NCBI RefSeq assembly: GCF_013344475.1
Contig: NZ_JABUOU010000006.1
Span: 62,001 to 126,000, forward strand
Source: Martelella limonii
GTDB taxonomy: Bacteria > Pseudomonadota > Alphaproteobacteria > Rhizobiales > Rhizobiaceae
Reading direction: 5' to 3'
DNA: 64,000 nucleotides
Shown here: positions 45,787 to 54,493 of the stretch, in pieces
Position numbering within the stretch: the stretch's first letter is position 1
How the letters are laid out: each line of letters opens with the position of its first letter
The notes under the pieces: generated by a model
Seen by the model: only the letters and a program-made list of their open reading frames with translations
What the model was told of the DNA's origin: nothing
Database searches by the model: none
Translations under genes and position numbers: made by a program

Positions 45787-47157
45787 ATGACGGGCGGCGA
45801 ACGATCCGCAACCGCCGCCGGCGACCACCTCCATGATGTGATCATTGTCGGCGGCGGCATTGCCGGGCTTGCGGCGGCCCGGAGTCTCAGCGGGCATGAC
45901 ATCGTGGTGCTGGAGGCGGCGGACCGGCCCGGCGGACGGATCCATTCCACGATCGGCGCTGAGGGCCTGAAGAATTTCGGCGCGCATATGTTCGGCGGAC
46001 CGGGTTCGATCGTCGGCAATCTGTGCGCAGAACTCGGGCTTTCCCTGCGCCCGATCGATGCGAGCCTGATGGGCATCGCCTATGGCAAGCGCCTGCAACT
46101 GAAAGGCAATCCCTCGCTTCTGCCGTTCACACTGCCGCTTGCCCCCATCGCCCGTATTTCGCTTGCCAGGGCCGGACTGAGGCTCAGGAAGGGGTCTGCC
46201 GAGGCAGCGGACATGCTGCGCGCGAGCCAAGACCTGCCATGGGCCGAGATGACGGCTCGTCGCCTTGCTTTCGGGCAGGATGAAACCCTGCTGCAAAGGC
46301 TCGGCAAGCTCCACCCGCAAACGGCCGGTTTGATCCGCGCGATCACGGAGCGCTGCGGCGGCGATCCGGCGATCATCTCCGCCGGCCACGGCCTCAGATC
46401 CTTCGCCAATGTGTGGTCTTCATCCTCCCCCGGCTTCAACCTCGCGGGCGGATCTGCCCGCCTGCCGGAAGCGCTTGCCGAACGCCTTGGCAAAGCCGTG
46501 AGGCTGCAGACGACGGTCGAGCGTGTGGAACGGCATGAGTGTCATGTCCTCATTCATGCGCAGGATGCCGCCGGGCGGCCTGTCAGCCTCCGCGCCAAGA
46601 CAGCGATCGTGGCAACGCAAGCGCCAGTAACGCACAGCATCGCAAGCGATTTGCCGGAAGACACCAGGGCAGCGCTTGCCGCGGTGCGTTACGGCCCGTT
46701 CCTGTCCGTTGCCATCAACATCAAAGAGCAGGCGCCGGGGCCGATTGAGCGCAGCTACGCCGTTTCCATGCCGAATATGAATTTCAGCGTGCTGTTCAAC
46801 CAGTCCGTCAATCGCTTCGCGCTGGCCGATCACGAACGCGGCGGCAGCCTGATGATGTTTGCGGGCGCTGCGCGCGCCGAAGCGCTCTCAAAAGAGGATG
46901 ATGCGACGATCGCATCCCGCGCGCTTTCCGATCTCCATGATCTTTTCCCCGCCTTTGAAATCGCGGGCGAACCGGTGGTGAAGCGCTGGCAGAGCGGCGC
47001 GCCTTTTGCCTTCCCGGGCCGCGCGGCGCTCCAGCCCGCGCTGACCCGACCACTGGAACGCCTGGCGCTTGCCGGCGACTATCTCGAATTTCCAAACATG
47101 GAGGCTGCGATCCAGAGCGGATATGCCGCCGCACGCTATGTCGGGAAATGGCTGTAG
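45787..47157 (+). CDS. FAD-dependent amine-oxidase-family protein
   Basis: A 456-residue flavoprotein of the amine oxidase/protoporphyrinogen-oxidase superfamily. The dinucleotide-binding motif VIIVGGGIAGLAAAR (about 18-32) is followed by EAADRPGGRIHS. The C-terminal FAD motif LALAGDYLEFPNMEAAIQSG matches this superfamily. No signal peptide or membrane segment is seen. It is coupled to dihydropyrimidinase, so it may oxidise an amine or cyclic ureide intermediate. Genuine heme-pathway PPO is unlikely from context. Confidence 0.85.
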   Translation: MTGGERSATAAGDHLHDVIIVGGGIAGLAAARSLSGHDIVVLEAADRPGGRIHSTIGAEGLKNFGAHMFGGPGSIVGNLCAELGLSLRPIDASLMGIAYGKRLQLKGNPSLLPFTLPLAPIARISLARAGLRLRKGSAEAADMLRASQDLPWAEMTARRLAFGQDETLLQRLGKLHPQTAGLIRAITERCGGDPAIISAGHGLRSFANVWSSSSPGFNLAGGSARLPEALAERLGKAVRLQTTVERVERHECHVLIHAQDAAGRPVSLRAKTAIVATQAPVTHSIASDLPEDTRAALAAVRYGPFLSVAINIKEQAPGPIERSYAVSMPNMNFSVLFNQSVNRFALADHERGGSLMMFAGAARAEALSKEDDATIASRALSDLHDLFPAFEIAGEPVVKRWQSGAPFAFPGRAALQPALTRPLERLALAGDYLEFPNMEAAIQSGYAAARYVGKWL

Positions 47158-47269
47158 GACACGATATCGCAGACCGCCCGCTCCCATGCCGGGTCAATCG
47201 TTGCGATCTCAGCATCGCCGACGCCCGGCCATCACGCCGATGACACGGATTGCAAGCGGACGCATAGCC

Positions 47270-47986
47270 TCAAAGAGAGCTTTCGAGCCGCGTGTTCATC
47301 ACCAGTTCGGCAACCGAGGCATTGTCGGGCAAAGACAGCAGGAAGCTGACGGTGGCAGCGATCGTCTCGGGCGCAATGCGGTTGGCCGCAGGCGTCACGC
47401 CCGGTATCGAGGCAACGAGGTCGGTATCGACAGCACCCGGGCAAAGCGCGGTGACCCTGACGCCCTTCTCCCATCCCGCGAACTTTGCGGCATGGCTCAG
47501 CGCCAGAACGGCGTGCTTGGTCATGGTATAGGCGACGGAAACGCCCTCGCGGTAGCGCTTGGCGTCGGTCGAGGCGACGTTGATGATGCGGCCATTGCCG
47601 GCCTGTTCGAGCGCGGGCAGCGCAAGCCGGATCAGCCGATAGGGCGCCTTGACGTTGACGGCCCACATCTCGTCCAGCACCGCCTCGTCGCCTTCGCGCA
47701 GGTCCAGCGCGCGCAATATGCCGGCATTGTTGATCAGCCCGTCAAGCCGGCCGAAACGTGAAAGCGTGGCATCGAGCCAGCTCTTGGCATCGTCCGGCAC
47801 GCTGGCATCGAATTTTTCGACGATTGTCCGCGCCGGATCGAAACCCTCCGGCATCACCGGGCGGCGCATGCCGAGCGAAAGGCAAAAGCCGTCATCATGC
47901 AGCCGCTGCGCAATCGCCCTGCCGATCCCGCGCGACGCGCCCGAGATCATGATCACGCGGCCTTCCGGCGAGAGCGAAGCGGCCAT
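47270..47986 (-). CDS. short-chain dehydrogenase/reductase (classical SDR)
   Basis: A 238-residue NAD(P)-dependent oxidoreductase with cofactor motif GASRGIG (about 16-22), NNAG (about 85) and active-site Tyr/Lys in VAYTMTKHAVL. It is catalytically complete, unlike its upstream neighbour. It is the last gene of the nine-gene minus-strand catabolic operon and overlaps the preceding SDR stop by one base. The substrate alcohol or ketone is unknown. Confidence 0.88.
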   Translation of the reverse strand: MAASLSPEGRVIMISGASRGIGRAIAQRLHDDGFCLSLGMRRPVMPEGFDPARTIVEKFDASVPDDAKSWLDATLSRFGRLDGLINNAGILRALDLREGDEAVLDEMWAVNVKAPYRLIRLALPALEQAGNGRIINVASTDAKRYREGVSVAYTMTKHAVLALSHAAKFAGWEKGVRVTALCPGAVDTDLVASIPGVTPAANRIAPETIAATVSFLLSLPDNASVAELVMNTRLESSL

Positions 47987-48768
47987 CAGAATATCCCCTG
48001 ATAGACGCCGCCATCATTCACGATGTTCTGGCCGGTGATGTAGCCGGCATTGGCGCCGCACAGAAAGGCGATCAGCTCGCCGCATTCATGCGGATCGGCA
48101 AACCGGCCCGCCGGGGTCGATTTCAGCCGGTCCTCGACGATCGCCTCATAGGTGGTGTTGCCGCGGGCTGCATGGCCGTGGAGATTGGTCTGCAGCGCAT
48201 CCGTGTCGAAGAAGCCCGGCAGCACGCTGTTGATCACCACATTATGCGGCACCAGTTGGCGCACCATGGAGGCGATCGCACCGGCAAGCGCCAGACGGGC
48301 CGCATGGGACTGGCCGAAATTGACCTGCGGAAACTTGATGAAGCTGACCGAAATATTGACGATCCTGCCGAATTTCCGTTCGCACATGCCGGGCGCCACA
48401 CTCTGGATCATCTCCAGCGAGGCGAAGCAATGGGCCTCGAACCACATGTCCCAGTCGTCCCGCGACAGCGTGCGGAAGTCGGACGGCGTCTGGCGCAGGC
48501 CCGGATTGGTGACGAGAATATCCGGGTCCGGGCAGGCGCCAAGCGCTTCCGCCCGCGCCTTCCTGTCGGTGACGTCGGCTGCTATGGTTTTGACCGTGAC
48601 GCCGTGGCGTTCGGAAATCTCGTCGGCGGCAGCCGCCAGCGTATCGGCGTTGCGGGCAAGCAGCGTGAGGTTGACGCCTTCTGCGGCGAGCGATTCCGCT
48701 GCAGCCCGGCCAAGCCCCTTGCTTCCGCCGCAGACGAGCGCGTGACGTCCCTTGATGCCAAGATCCAT
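47986..48768 (-). CDS. divergent SDR-family protein lacking the Tyr-x-x-x-Lys pair
   Basis: A 260-residue Rossmann protein with GGSKGLG (about 14-20) and a C-terminal GYITGQNIVNDGG typical of SDRs. NPGL replaces NNAG, and at the usual Tyr-x-x-x-Lys position the frame reads SHAAR, so both catalytic residues are substituted. A divergent SDR subgroup with Ser and Arg there is known from recalled patterns. It may still bind NAD(P) and use other residues, or act with the complete SDR encoded directly after it. The start lies 11 bases after the decarboxylase-like gene. Confidence 0.82.
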   Translation of the reverse strand: MDLGIKGRHALVCGGSKGLGRAAAESLAAEGVNLTLLARNADTLAAAADEISERHGVTVKTIAADVTDRKARAEALGACPDPDILVTNPGLRQTPSDFRTLSRDDWDMWFEAHCFASLEMIQSVAPGMCERKFGRIVNISVSFIKFPQVNFGQSHAARLALAGAIASMVRQLVPHNVVINSVLPGFFDTDALQTNLHGHAARGNTTYEAIVEDRLKSTPAGRFADPHECGELIAFLCGANAGYITGQNIVNDGGVYQGIF

Positions 48769-48779
48769 GGTCTGGCCCC

Positions 48780-50198
48780 CTATTCCGGCTTGAACGAAGC
48801 GGCGAGAAGACGCGGCGGCACCCGGAAACGGCCTGCCACATCGCGCAGCTGCTCGCGCTCGGTGGTGAGATCCGCAGCGTCACCCGCGACCAGAACCGTT
48901 GCCGGCAGAAGCTGGGCGTTGTAGCGGGCGGCGGAGGATTCTGTGTAACCGCCGGCATCGAGGAAGGCGACATAGTCACCGCGCTTCAGCGCCGGCATCT
49001 TGCGATGCGGGCCGACCTCGTCGGAGTTGCAGAGCGGGCCGACAAGGTCGACCGTCTCGACTGGCTCCGCGCCCGCATCCTTCACCGGCACGGCATGATA
49101 GTACCAATCGAGCACGGCGGCCCAGGACAGGTGATTGGTGGAGAGATCGAGATTGACCCACTTCTTGGAGGAGCCCTCCTTGATCGCGCCGACCCTGCCG
49201 ACGGCAACGCCTGCGGGCCCGGACAGCGCCCGGCCCGGTTCGAGCCTGAGCTTGGGCATCGGCAGGCCGTGCTTTTCGGTCTCCTCGCGGATCGCGGTGA
49301 TGCAGGCCTTGGCGTAATCCTCGGGCGTCGGCGCGCTGGCATCATCGAGCTGGCTGTTTGGGCCGGTTCCGTACCATTTGCCGAAGGTCCAGCCGCCGCC
49401 GATATCGATGCAGGGCGGCGTCCAGCCGGTATTGTCGCGGATAAACGCAGACCAAGTGATCATCTCGCGCGCCATCACTGCGAAGTCCGCCGGCACGTTG
49501 GACATGCGGCTTAGATGGAAATGCGTTTCCTTGAGATGCATGCACGGCATGGACTGCGCCCGCTTGACGATCTCGACCGTCTGCTCGCGGTTCATGCCCC
49601 ATTTGGTGGAATCGCTCTGCTGTTTCAGCGTGCCCGGGCCGTGCATGGAAACCCCGCTACGATCCCTCAGCGGATCAAGATCGAGCTTCAGGCGAATGCC
49701 GAGATCGACATCGCAATCGAGCCGCTCGGCAATGGCCGCGATCCGGTCGAGTTCGTCCATGGCGTCGATATTGATGCAGAGCCCGTTGGCGATCGCCATT
49801 TCAAGCTCGTCATCCTGCTTGTTGGAACCGTTGAGGACGAGCGTCTTCGGGTTGGTGCCGGCAAGCAGCGCCATGTACATTTCCTGCGCGCCGAAACAAT
49901 CGCCGCCGGCCCCTTCCTGATTCATGATGTGGCGGATGGCGAGGCCGTTGTTCGATTTGTTGGCGAACAGGATTTCGGTTTCCGGATGGTATTTCTGAAA
50001 CGCATCGCGGAAGGCGCGGTAGTTATGCCGCAGCTGGTTTTCCGACATGATGTAGAGCGGCGTGCCGTATTTTTCGGCAAGCTCCTGCACATCGCAACCA
50101 TCAACGAACAGATTGCCGTTCGGCCCGATCCCGATGAATTCCCCGAAGGTGGTGGAATAATTGCCGGGCTTCAGTTCCGGCGCATTGGTCTTTGACAT
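48780..50198 (-). CDS. LysA-like type-III PLP-dependent decarboxylase
   Basis: A 472-residue alanine-racemase-fold PLP enzyme related to diaminopimelate decarboxylase. The PLP Lys lies in LFANKSNNG (about residue 79), the glycine-rich loop is IDIGGGWTFG, the phosphate loop is LEPGRAL, and the C-terminal Cys is in GPLCNSDEVG, a variant of CESGD. It is longer than housekeeping LysA (about 420) and the Lys context differs, so it probably decarboxylates another D-configured amino acid. It sits with a DapA-like and a class-III aminotransferase gene in a transporter operon. AAGGGAG precedes ATG 50198. Confidence 0.85.
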   Translation of the reverse strand: MSKTNAPELKPGNYSTTFGEFIGIGPNGNLFVDGCDVQELAEKYGTPLYIMSENQLRHNYRAFRDAFQKYHPETEILFANKSNNGLAIRHIMNQEGAGGDCFGAQEMYMALLAGTNPKTLVLNGSNKQDDELEMAIANGLCINIDAMDELDRIAAIAERLDCDVDLGIRLKLDLDPLRDRSGVSMHGPGTLKQQSDSTKWGMNREQTVEIVKRAQSMPCMHLKETHFHLSRMSNVPADFAVMAREMITWSAFIRDNTGWTPPCIDIGGGWTFGKWYGTGPNSQLDDASAPTPEDYAKACITAIREETEKHGLPMPKLRLEPGRALSGPAGVAVGRVGAIKEGSSKKWVNLDLSTNHLSWAAVLDWYYHAVPVKDAGAEPVETVDLVGPLCNSDEVGPHRKMPALKRGDYVAFLDAGGYTESSAARYNAQLLPATVLVAGDAADLTTEREQLRDVAGRFRVPPRLLAASFKPE

Positions 50199-50222
50199 CA
50201 GAAGCTCCCTTGTTTTCGTTGA

Positions 50223-51128
50223 TCAGATCAGGCCGAGCGCCTTGAGGCCGGTTTCGAGCCCCTTCAGCGGTTCGCCTTCGAGCGGGCGCAAAGGCCGGCG
50301 CGGCCTTCCACCGCCGGCAAGGCCCATCATGTCCATGGCCGCCTTGGTGGCGGGGTAAAGCGTGCGTCCGCCGCTGGTGCAGAGATCGGTCAGCTTGCGG
50401 CCGAGCGCCTGCACCTCTGCAGCCTTCTCGCGGTCGCCATTCTTTGGCGCGAAGTAGAGATCGAGCCCGCCATGCGGCCACATGTTGGGGAAGCAGTCGA
50501 CCGTGCCATCGGCGCCGAGATCGACGGCGGGAACGCCGAACACCGAAGACGGGCCACAGAAGACCCTCAGCTTTTCATGCACGGCGAGGTAGGTGGCGTA
50601 GTAGTTGTTCCAGTCGCCCGAGCTCTCCTTGACCGCAACCACACGGTCGAGCTCTGCCAGCCGCACGACGATATGCGGCAGAAGCGCATTCACCGCATTG
50701 CCGGGGATATTGTAGGCGACGACCGGCAACCCGATCCGATCATTGACGTCTGAAAAATGCGCGACGATCTCGTCATCGGAAAGCTTGACGAAATAGGGCG
50801 GAAGGATCAGCGCGCCGTCGACGCCTGCCTTTTCGGCGGCGTTGGTGAGGTCGACGGTCTCATCGACCGTGACCGCGCCAGTGCCGACGATCAGCGTGCC
50901 CTTGCCCTTCATCACCTCGGCGGAGATTTCGTAAAGCCGCTTGCGCTCGGCATTGGAAAGCGCCCAGAACTCGCCGGTGCAGCCGCCGGCGACGATGCCG
51001 GTGGCGCCCTCGCCGATCATGCGCTCGACGTTTTGGGCAAAGGCTTTTTCGTCGATCGCGCCGTCATCCGTAAACGGCGTGGTGACGGCGGGCATCGGGC
51101 CCGCCCAGTTGACGCTGTTTCTGTCCAT
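50223..51128 (-). CDS. dihydrodipicolinate synthase family protein (DapA-like)
   Basis: A 301-residue class-I aldolase-fold enzyme. The GGCTGEF loop replaces GTTGE, the Tyr lies in VVAYNIPG (about 140) and the Schiff-base Lys in VVAVKESSGD (about 170). All catalytic positions are present. Being inside a nine-gene catabolic operon rather than with lysine genes, it is probably a 2-keto-acid lyase or dehydratase. ATG 51128 lies one base before the aminotransferase stop, and GGAG is correctly spaced. Its partner LysA-like gene follows after 24 bases. Confidence 0.88.
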   Translation of the reverse strand: MDRNSVNWAGPMPAVTTPFTDDGAIDEKAFAQNVERMIGEGATGIVAGGCTGEFWALSNAERKRLYEISAEVMKGKGTLIVGTGAVTVDETVDLTNAAEKAGVDGALILPPYFVKLSDDEIVAHFSDVNDRIGLPVVAYNIPGNAVNALLPHIVVRLAELDRVVAVKESSGDWNNYYATYLAVHEKLRVFCGPSSVFGVPAVDLGADGTVDCFPNMWPHGGLDLYFAPKNGDREKAAEVQALGRKLTDLCTSGGRTLYPATKAAMDMMGLAGGGRPRRPLRPLEGEPLKGLETGLKALGLI

Positions 51129-51129
51129 C

Positions 51130-52539
51130 CTACTGCTCCGTCCAGAGTTTTTCGGCGACGAGCTGATCCATGACAGCATCGACCGCAGCGCGAACGCCCG
51201 TCACCATCTCCTCGATTTCGTCACGGGTGATGATGAAGGGCGGCGAGAACGAGATCGTGTCCGCATGGGGAAGCGCGCGGGTGATGACGCCGCGATCGCG
51301 GGCCTCCTTCACGACCCTGGCGGCAATCTTCAATGTCGGATCGAAGCGGGTCATCGGGTTCTTGTTCGCCACGAACTCGACGGCGCCGATCAGCTTTTCT
51401 CCACGGATTTCGCCGACCAGCGGATGGCCATCGAAGCCGGCATGAAGCTGCTGATGCAGGAAGGCGCCGGTTTCCGCCGCCTTGCCGATCAGCCCGTCAT
51501 TTTCGATGATCTCGAGATTGGCGAGTGCTGCGGCGGCCGACAGCGGATGGGCTGTGTAGGTATAGCCATGGCCGAAGGGACCGAACTTCGCCTGCCCTTC
51601 CACAACGGTGCGCCAGACCTTCTCCGAAACGATACAGCCAGACAGCGGCACATAGGCCGACGTGATGCCCTTGGCGACCGTGATCAGGTCCGGCTTCATG
51701 CCCATGACCTTGGAGCCGAACCAGTCGCCCAGACGCCCGAAGCCTGAAATCACCTCGTCGGCGATCAGCAGGATCTCGTATTTGTCGAGCACGGCCTGGA
51801 TCGCGTCATAATAGCCTTCCGGCGGCACGATCACGCCGCCGGCGCCCATGACCGGCTCCATGATCATCGCGCCGACAGTCTCCGGTCCTTCGGCGAGGAT
51901 CAGCGCTTCCAGATCGGCGGCAAGCTTTGCCGAAAAATCGGCATCGCTCATGCCGGCTTCCGCTTCCCAGAGACGGTAGGGCGCGGTGGTGTGGCGCACG
52001 AAGGGCAGCGGCAGGTCGAAACCGGAGTGCAGCGACGGCATGCCGGTCAGGCTACCGGACACAACGGTAACGCCGTGATAGCCGCGATTGCGGGCGATGA
52101 TCTTCTTCTTCTCAGGCTTGCCGCGCGTGTTCCAGTAATACCAGACCAGCTTGACCTGGGTGTCGTTGGCATCCGAGCCGGACTGGCCAAAAAACACCTT
52201 GGACATGCCTTCCGGCGCCTTGGAGATCACCTTTTCGGCGAGCAGCGCCGGGGTATCGGTGCCCCAGGAGGAGAAGGAGTGGAAATAGGGAAGCCGCATC
52301 GCCTGGTCATGCAGCACATCGGCAATCTCCTTGCGGCCATAGCCGGCATTGACGCACCACAGCCCCGCCATGCCGTCGATATAGGATCGGCCATGATTGT
52401 CGGTAAGCCGCGAGCCTTTGCCCTCGACGATCACCGTCGGCCCCGCCTTCTCGTGCTCGGCGAGCGCGGTGAAGGGATGGAACAGGTATTTCTTGTCGAT
52501 CTCCTCGAGATCGGGCGTGTTGCGCAGGATGTTCGTCAT
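51130..52539 (-). CDS. class-III aminotransferase
   Basis: A 469-residue fold-type-I PLP enzyme of the omega-amino-acid:pyruvate/GABA aminotransferase group. It has FHPFTALAEHE near the start, FFGQSGSDANDTQVKL for cofactor binding, IADEVISGFGR and the PLP Lys in ITVAKGITSAYVPLSG (about residue 290). Such enzymes turn a terminal amine into an aldehyde, which fits the divergent semialdehyde dehydrogenase. ATG 52539 with AGGAG 6 bases upstream is preferred to an upstream TTG. Confidence 0.9.
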   Translation of the reverse strand: MTNILRNTPDLEEIDKKYLFHPFTALAEHEKAGPTVIVEGKGSRLTDNHGRSYIDGMAGLWCVNAGYGRKEIADVLHDQAMRLPYFHSFSSWGTDTPALLAEKVISKAPEGMSKVFFGQSGSDANDTQVKLVWYYWNTRGKPEKKKIIARNRGYHGVTVVSGSLTGMPSLHSGFDLPLPFVRHTTAPYRLWEAEAGMSDADFSAKLAADLEALILAEGPETVGAMIMEPVMGAGGVIVPPEGYYDAIQAVLDKYEILLIADEVISGFGRLGDWFGSKVMGMKPDLITVAKGITSAYVPLSGCIVSEKVWRTVVEGQAKFGPFGHGYTYTAHPLSAAAALANLEIIENDGLIGKAAETGAFLHQQLHAGFDGHPLVGEIRGEKLIGAVEFVANKNPMTRFDPTLKIAARVVKEARDRGVITRALPHADTISFSPPFIITRDEIEEMVTGVRAAVDAVMDQLVAEKLWTEQ

Positions 52540-52556
52540 CCCAGTCTCCTGAATTT

Positions 52557-53642
52557 TCAAGGTCTGATATCGCGGTTGAGCCGGCGGCCGGAGCCGGCAT
52601 CAAAGAAGTGCAAACGATCGCGGCGGAGATCGAATTTGACGGTCTCGCCGGCTTTGAGCGCCGTGTCGCCGGAAATCCGGGCCGTCACATCCTCACCGTC
52701 GATATCGAGGATGACGATGGTTTCGTGGCCGGTGGGCTCGACGATGCGGACCTTCGCGACGCCCGGCCCGTGACCGACTTCGATCACTTCCGGGCGGATG
52801 CCGAGCGTGATCGGCGCGACACGGTCCGGGCGCGCTTCAACCACGTCATCCGGCAGATCGAAGACATGGGCGCCGAGCTTCAGCTTCAGGCCGCCTTCGG
52901 CAAGAAGTTCGGCCGGAACCAGCGTCATCGACGGCGTGCCGATGAAGGAGGCGACGAAGGTATTGACCGGACGGTTATAGATTTCCGAAGGCGTGCCGAA
53001 CTGCTGCAACTCGCCGCCATGCATGACCGCGATATGGGTCGACATCGTCATTGCCTCGAGCTGGTCGTGGGTGACGTAGACCATGGTGCGGCCGAGCCTC
53101 CTGTGCAGCTCGATCAGCTCGGAGCGCATATGAGCGCGAAGCTTGGCATCGAGGTTGGAGAGCGGCTCGTCGAGGAGGAAGACCTTGGGCTCGCGCACCA
53201 GCGCCCGGCCGAGCGCCACGCGCTGCTGCTGGCCGCCCGAAAGCTCCTTCGGCTTGCGGTCGAGCAGAGGGCCGAGCTGCAGAAGATCGGCGGCGGCCTT
53301 GATGCGCGTGGCGTGCTCCGATTTCGGCACGCCGCGTTTCTTGAGCGGATAGGCGATGTTCTCACGCACGCTCATATGCGGATAGAGCGCGTAGGACTGG
53401 AACACCATGGCGATGTCGCGGCTGCCGGGGGCCACATTGTTGACCTCGCGCTCGCCGATCCTGATCCTGCCTTCGGTCGGGTGTTCGAGGCCCGCCAGCA
53501 TTCTGAGCGTTGTCGTCTTGCCGCAACCCGATGGACCGAGCAGGGAGACGAATTCGCCGGAGCGGATATGAAGGTCGAGGCCCGGGATCGCGACGACGTG
53601 CCCGAACTTTTTCTGAACCTTTTCAAATACAACATCTACCAA
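52557..53642 (-). CDS. CUT1-type ABC transporter ATP-binding protein (UgpC/MalK class)
   Basis: A 361-residue ATPase with Walker A GPSGCGKTT, signature [15 protein letters not shown] and Walker B VFLLDEPLSNLD, followed by a C-terminal OB-type regulatory domain (about 235-355). That layout is the MalK/UgpC class. The best start is TTG at 53642, eight bases after GAGG, giving VDVVFEKVQKKFGHV as the N-terminus; no ATG preserves the first strand. It lies 17 bases after the second permease. The class imports sugars, polyols, glycerol phosphates and some amines. Confidence 0.9.
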   Translation of the reverse strand: MVDVVFEKVQKKFGHVVAIPGLDLHIRSGEFVSLLGPSGCGKTTTLRMLAGLEHPTEGRIRIGEREVNNVAPGSRDIAMVFQSYALYPHMSVRENIAYPLKKRGVPKSEHATRIKAAADLLQLGPLLDRKPKELSGGQQQRVALGRALVREPKVFLLDEPLSNLDAKLRAHMRSELIELHRRLGRTMVYVTHDQLEAMTMSTHIAVMHGGELQQFGTPSEIYNRPVNTFVASFIGTPSMTLVPAELLAEGGLKLKLGAHVFDLPDDVVEARPDRVAPITLGIRPEVIEVGHGPGVAKVRIVEPTGHETIVILDIDGEDVTARISGDTALKAGETVKFDLRRDRLHFFDAGSGRRLNRDIRP

Positions 53643-53659
53643 GAAACTGTCCTCAATGC

Positions 53660-54493
53660 TCAGCCCTTCACGCCGCCGGCGCCGAAGCCGCGGGTGAGGT
53701 AACTCTGCAGGAATGCGAAAATGATGATGAGCGGGATGCTCATCATGACCGATGCCGCCATCAGCAGCGACCAGTCGATATTGAAGGCGGTGATCAGCAT
53801 GTTCATCACGCCGGTGGTCAGCGGCCGCACCTGATCGGAATTCACCAGCACCAGCGCATAGAGATATTCGTTCCAGGCAAGGATGAAGGTGAACAGCGCC
53901 GTCGAGATGATGCCCGGCAGCGCCTGCGGCAGGATGACGTCGACGAAGGCACCGATCCGGCTTGCGCCATCCACAAGGGCCGCCGATTCCAGATCTTCCG
54001 GAATGCCGGCCATGAACGAGCGCAGCAGCCAGAGCGCATAGGGCAGCGAAAACGTGGTGTAGGCGATCACCAGGCTCGGCAGCGAATTGGCGAGCCCGAT
54101 CTTGACCATCATCAGATAGAGCGGGATCAACAGCACGACGGACGGCAGAAGGTAGGTGAACAGCACCAGACCCGCCAGCGTTTCCCGCCCACGATAGCGA
54201 AACCGCACCAGGCTGTAGGCACCGAGCGCACCCACCACGATCACAAGCGCGGTCGTCGACGTTGCCAGGATCATCGAGTTGCGGAAATAACGCAGGAACG
54301 GCGTTTCCCGGAGCAGGATCATGTAGTGCTCGAAGGTCACATGATCTGGCAGGAACTGCGGCGGAATGCGAAACAGTTCGCTCTGCGGCTTGATCGATGT
54401 CAGCACCATCCACACCAGCGGGAAGGCGATGACGACAACCAGCGCCCAGGTTACGATGTTGACAACAACCGTGCCCAGCAAGCCACGTCTCAT
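53660..54493 (-). CDS. carbohydrate-type ABC transporter permease (UgpE/MalG class)
   Basis: A 277-residue permease with six membrane segments and the EAA loop ESAALVDGASRIGAFVDVILPQALPG at about residues 165-192, typical of the MalG side of CUT1 transporters. The start overlaps the first permease stop as ATGA. It forms the heteromeric channel with that protein. Confidence 0.93.
   Translation of the reverse strand: MRRGLLGTVVVNIVTWALVVVIAFPLVWMVLTSIKPQSELFRIPPQFLPDHVTFEHYMILLRETPFLRYFRNSMILATSTTALVIVVGALGAYSLVRFRYRGRETLAGLVLFTYLLPSVVLLIPLYLMMVKIGLANSLPSLVIAYTTFSLPYALWLLRSFMAGIPEDLESAALVDGASRIGAFVDVILPQALPGIISTALFTFILAWNEYLYALVLVNSDQVRPLTTGVMNMLITAFNIDWSLLMAASVMMSIPLIIIFAFLQSYLTRGFGAGGVKG

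Noticed and set aside
43223-51128. Assignment of the DapA-like, GabD and flavoprotein genes to a complete trans-4-hydroxyproline pathway.
   Set aside because: The DapA-like sequences do not resemble the hydroxyproline deaminase I recall, and no epimerase gene is in the window.
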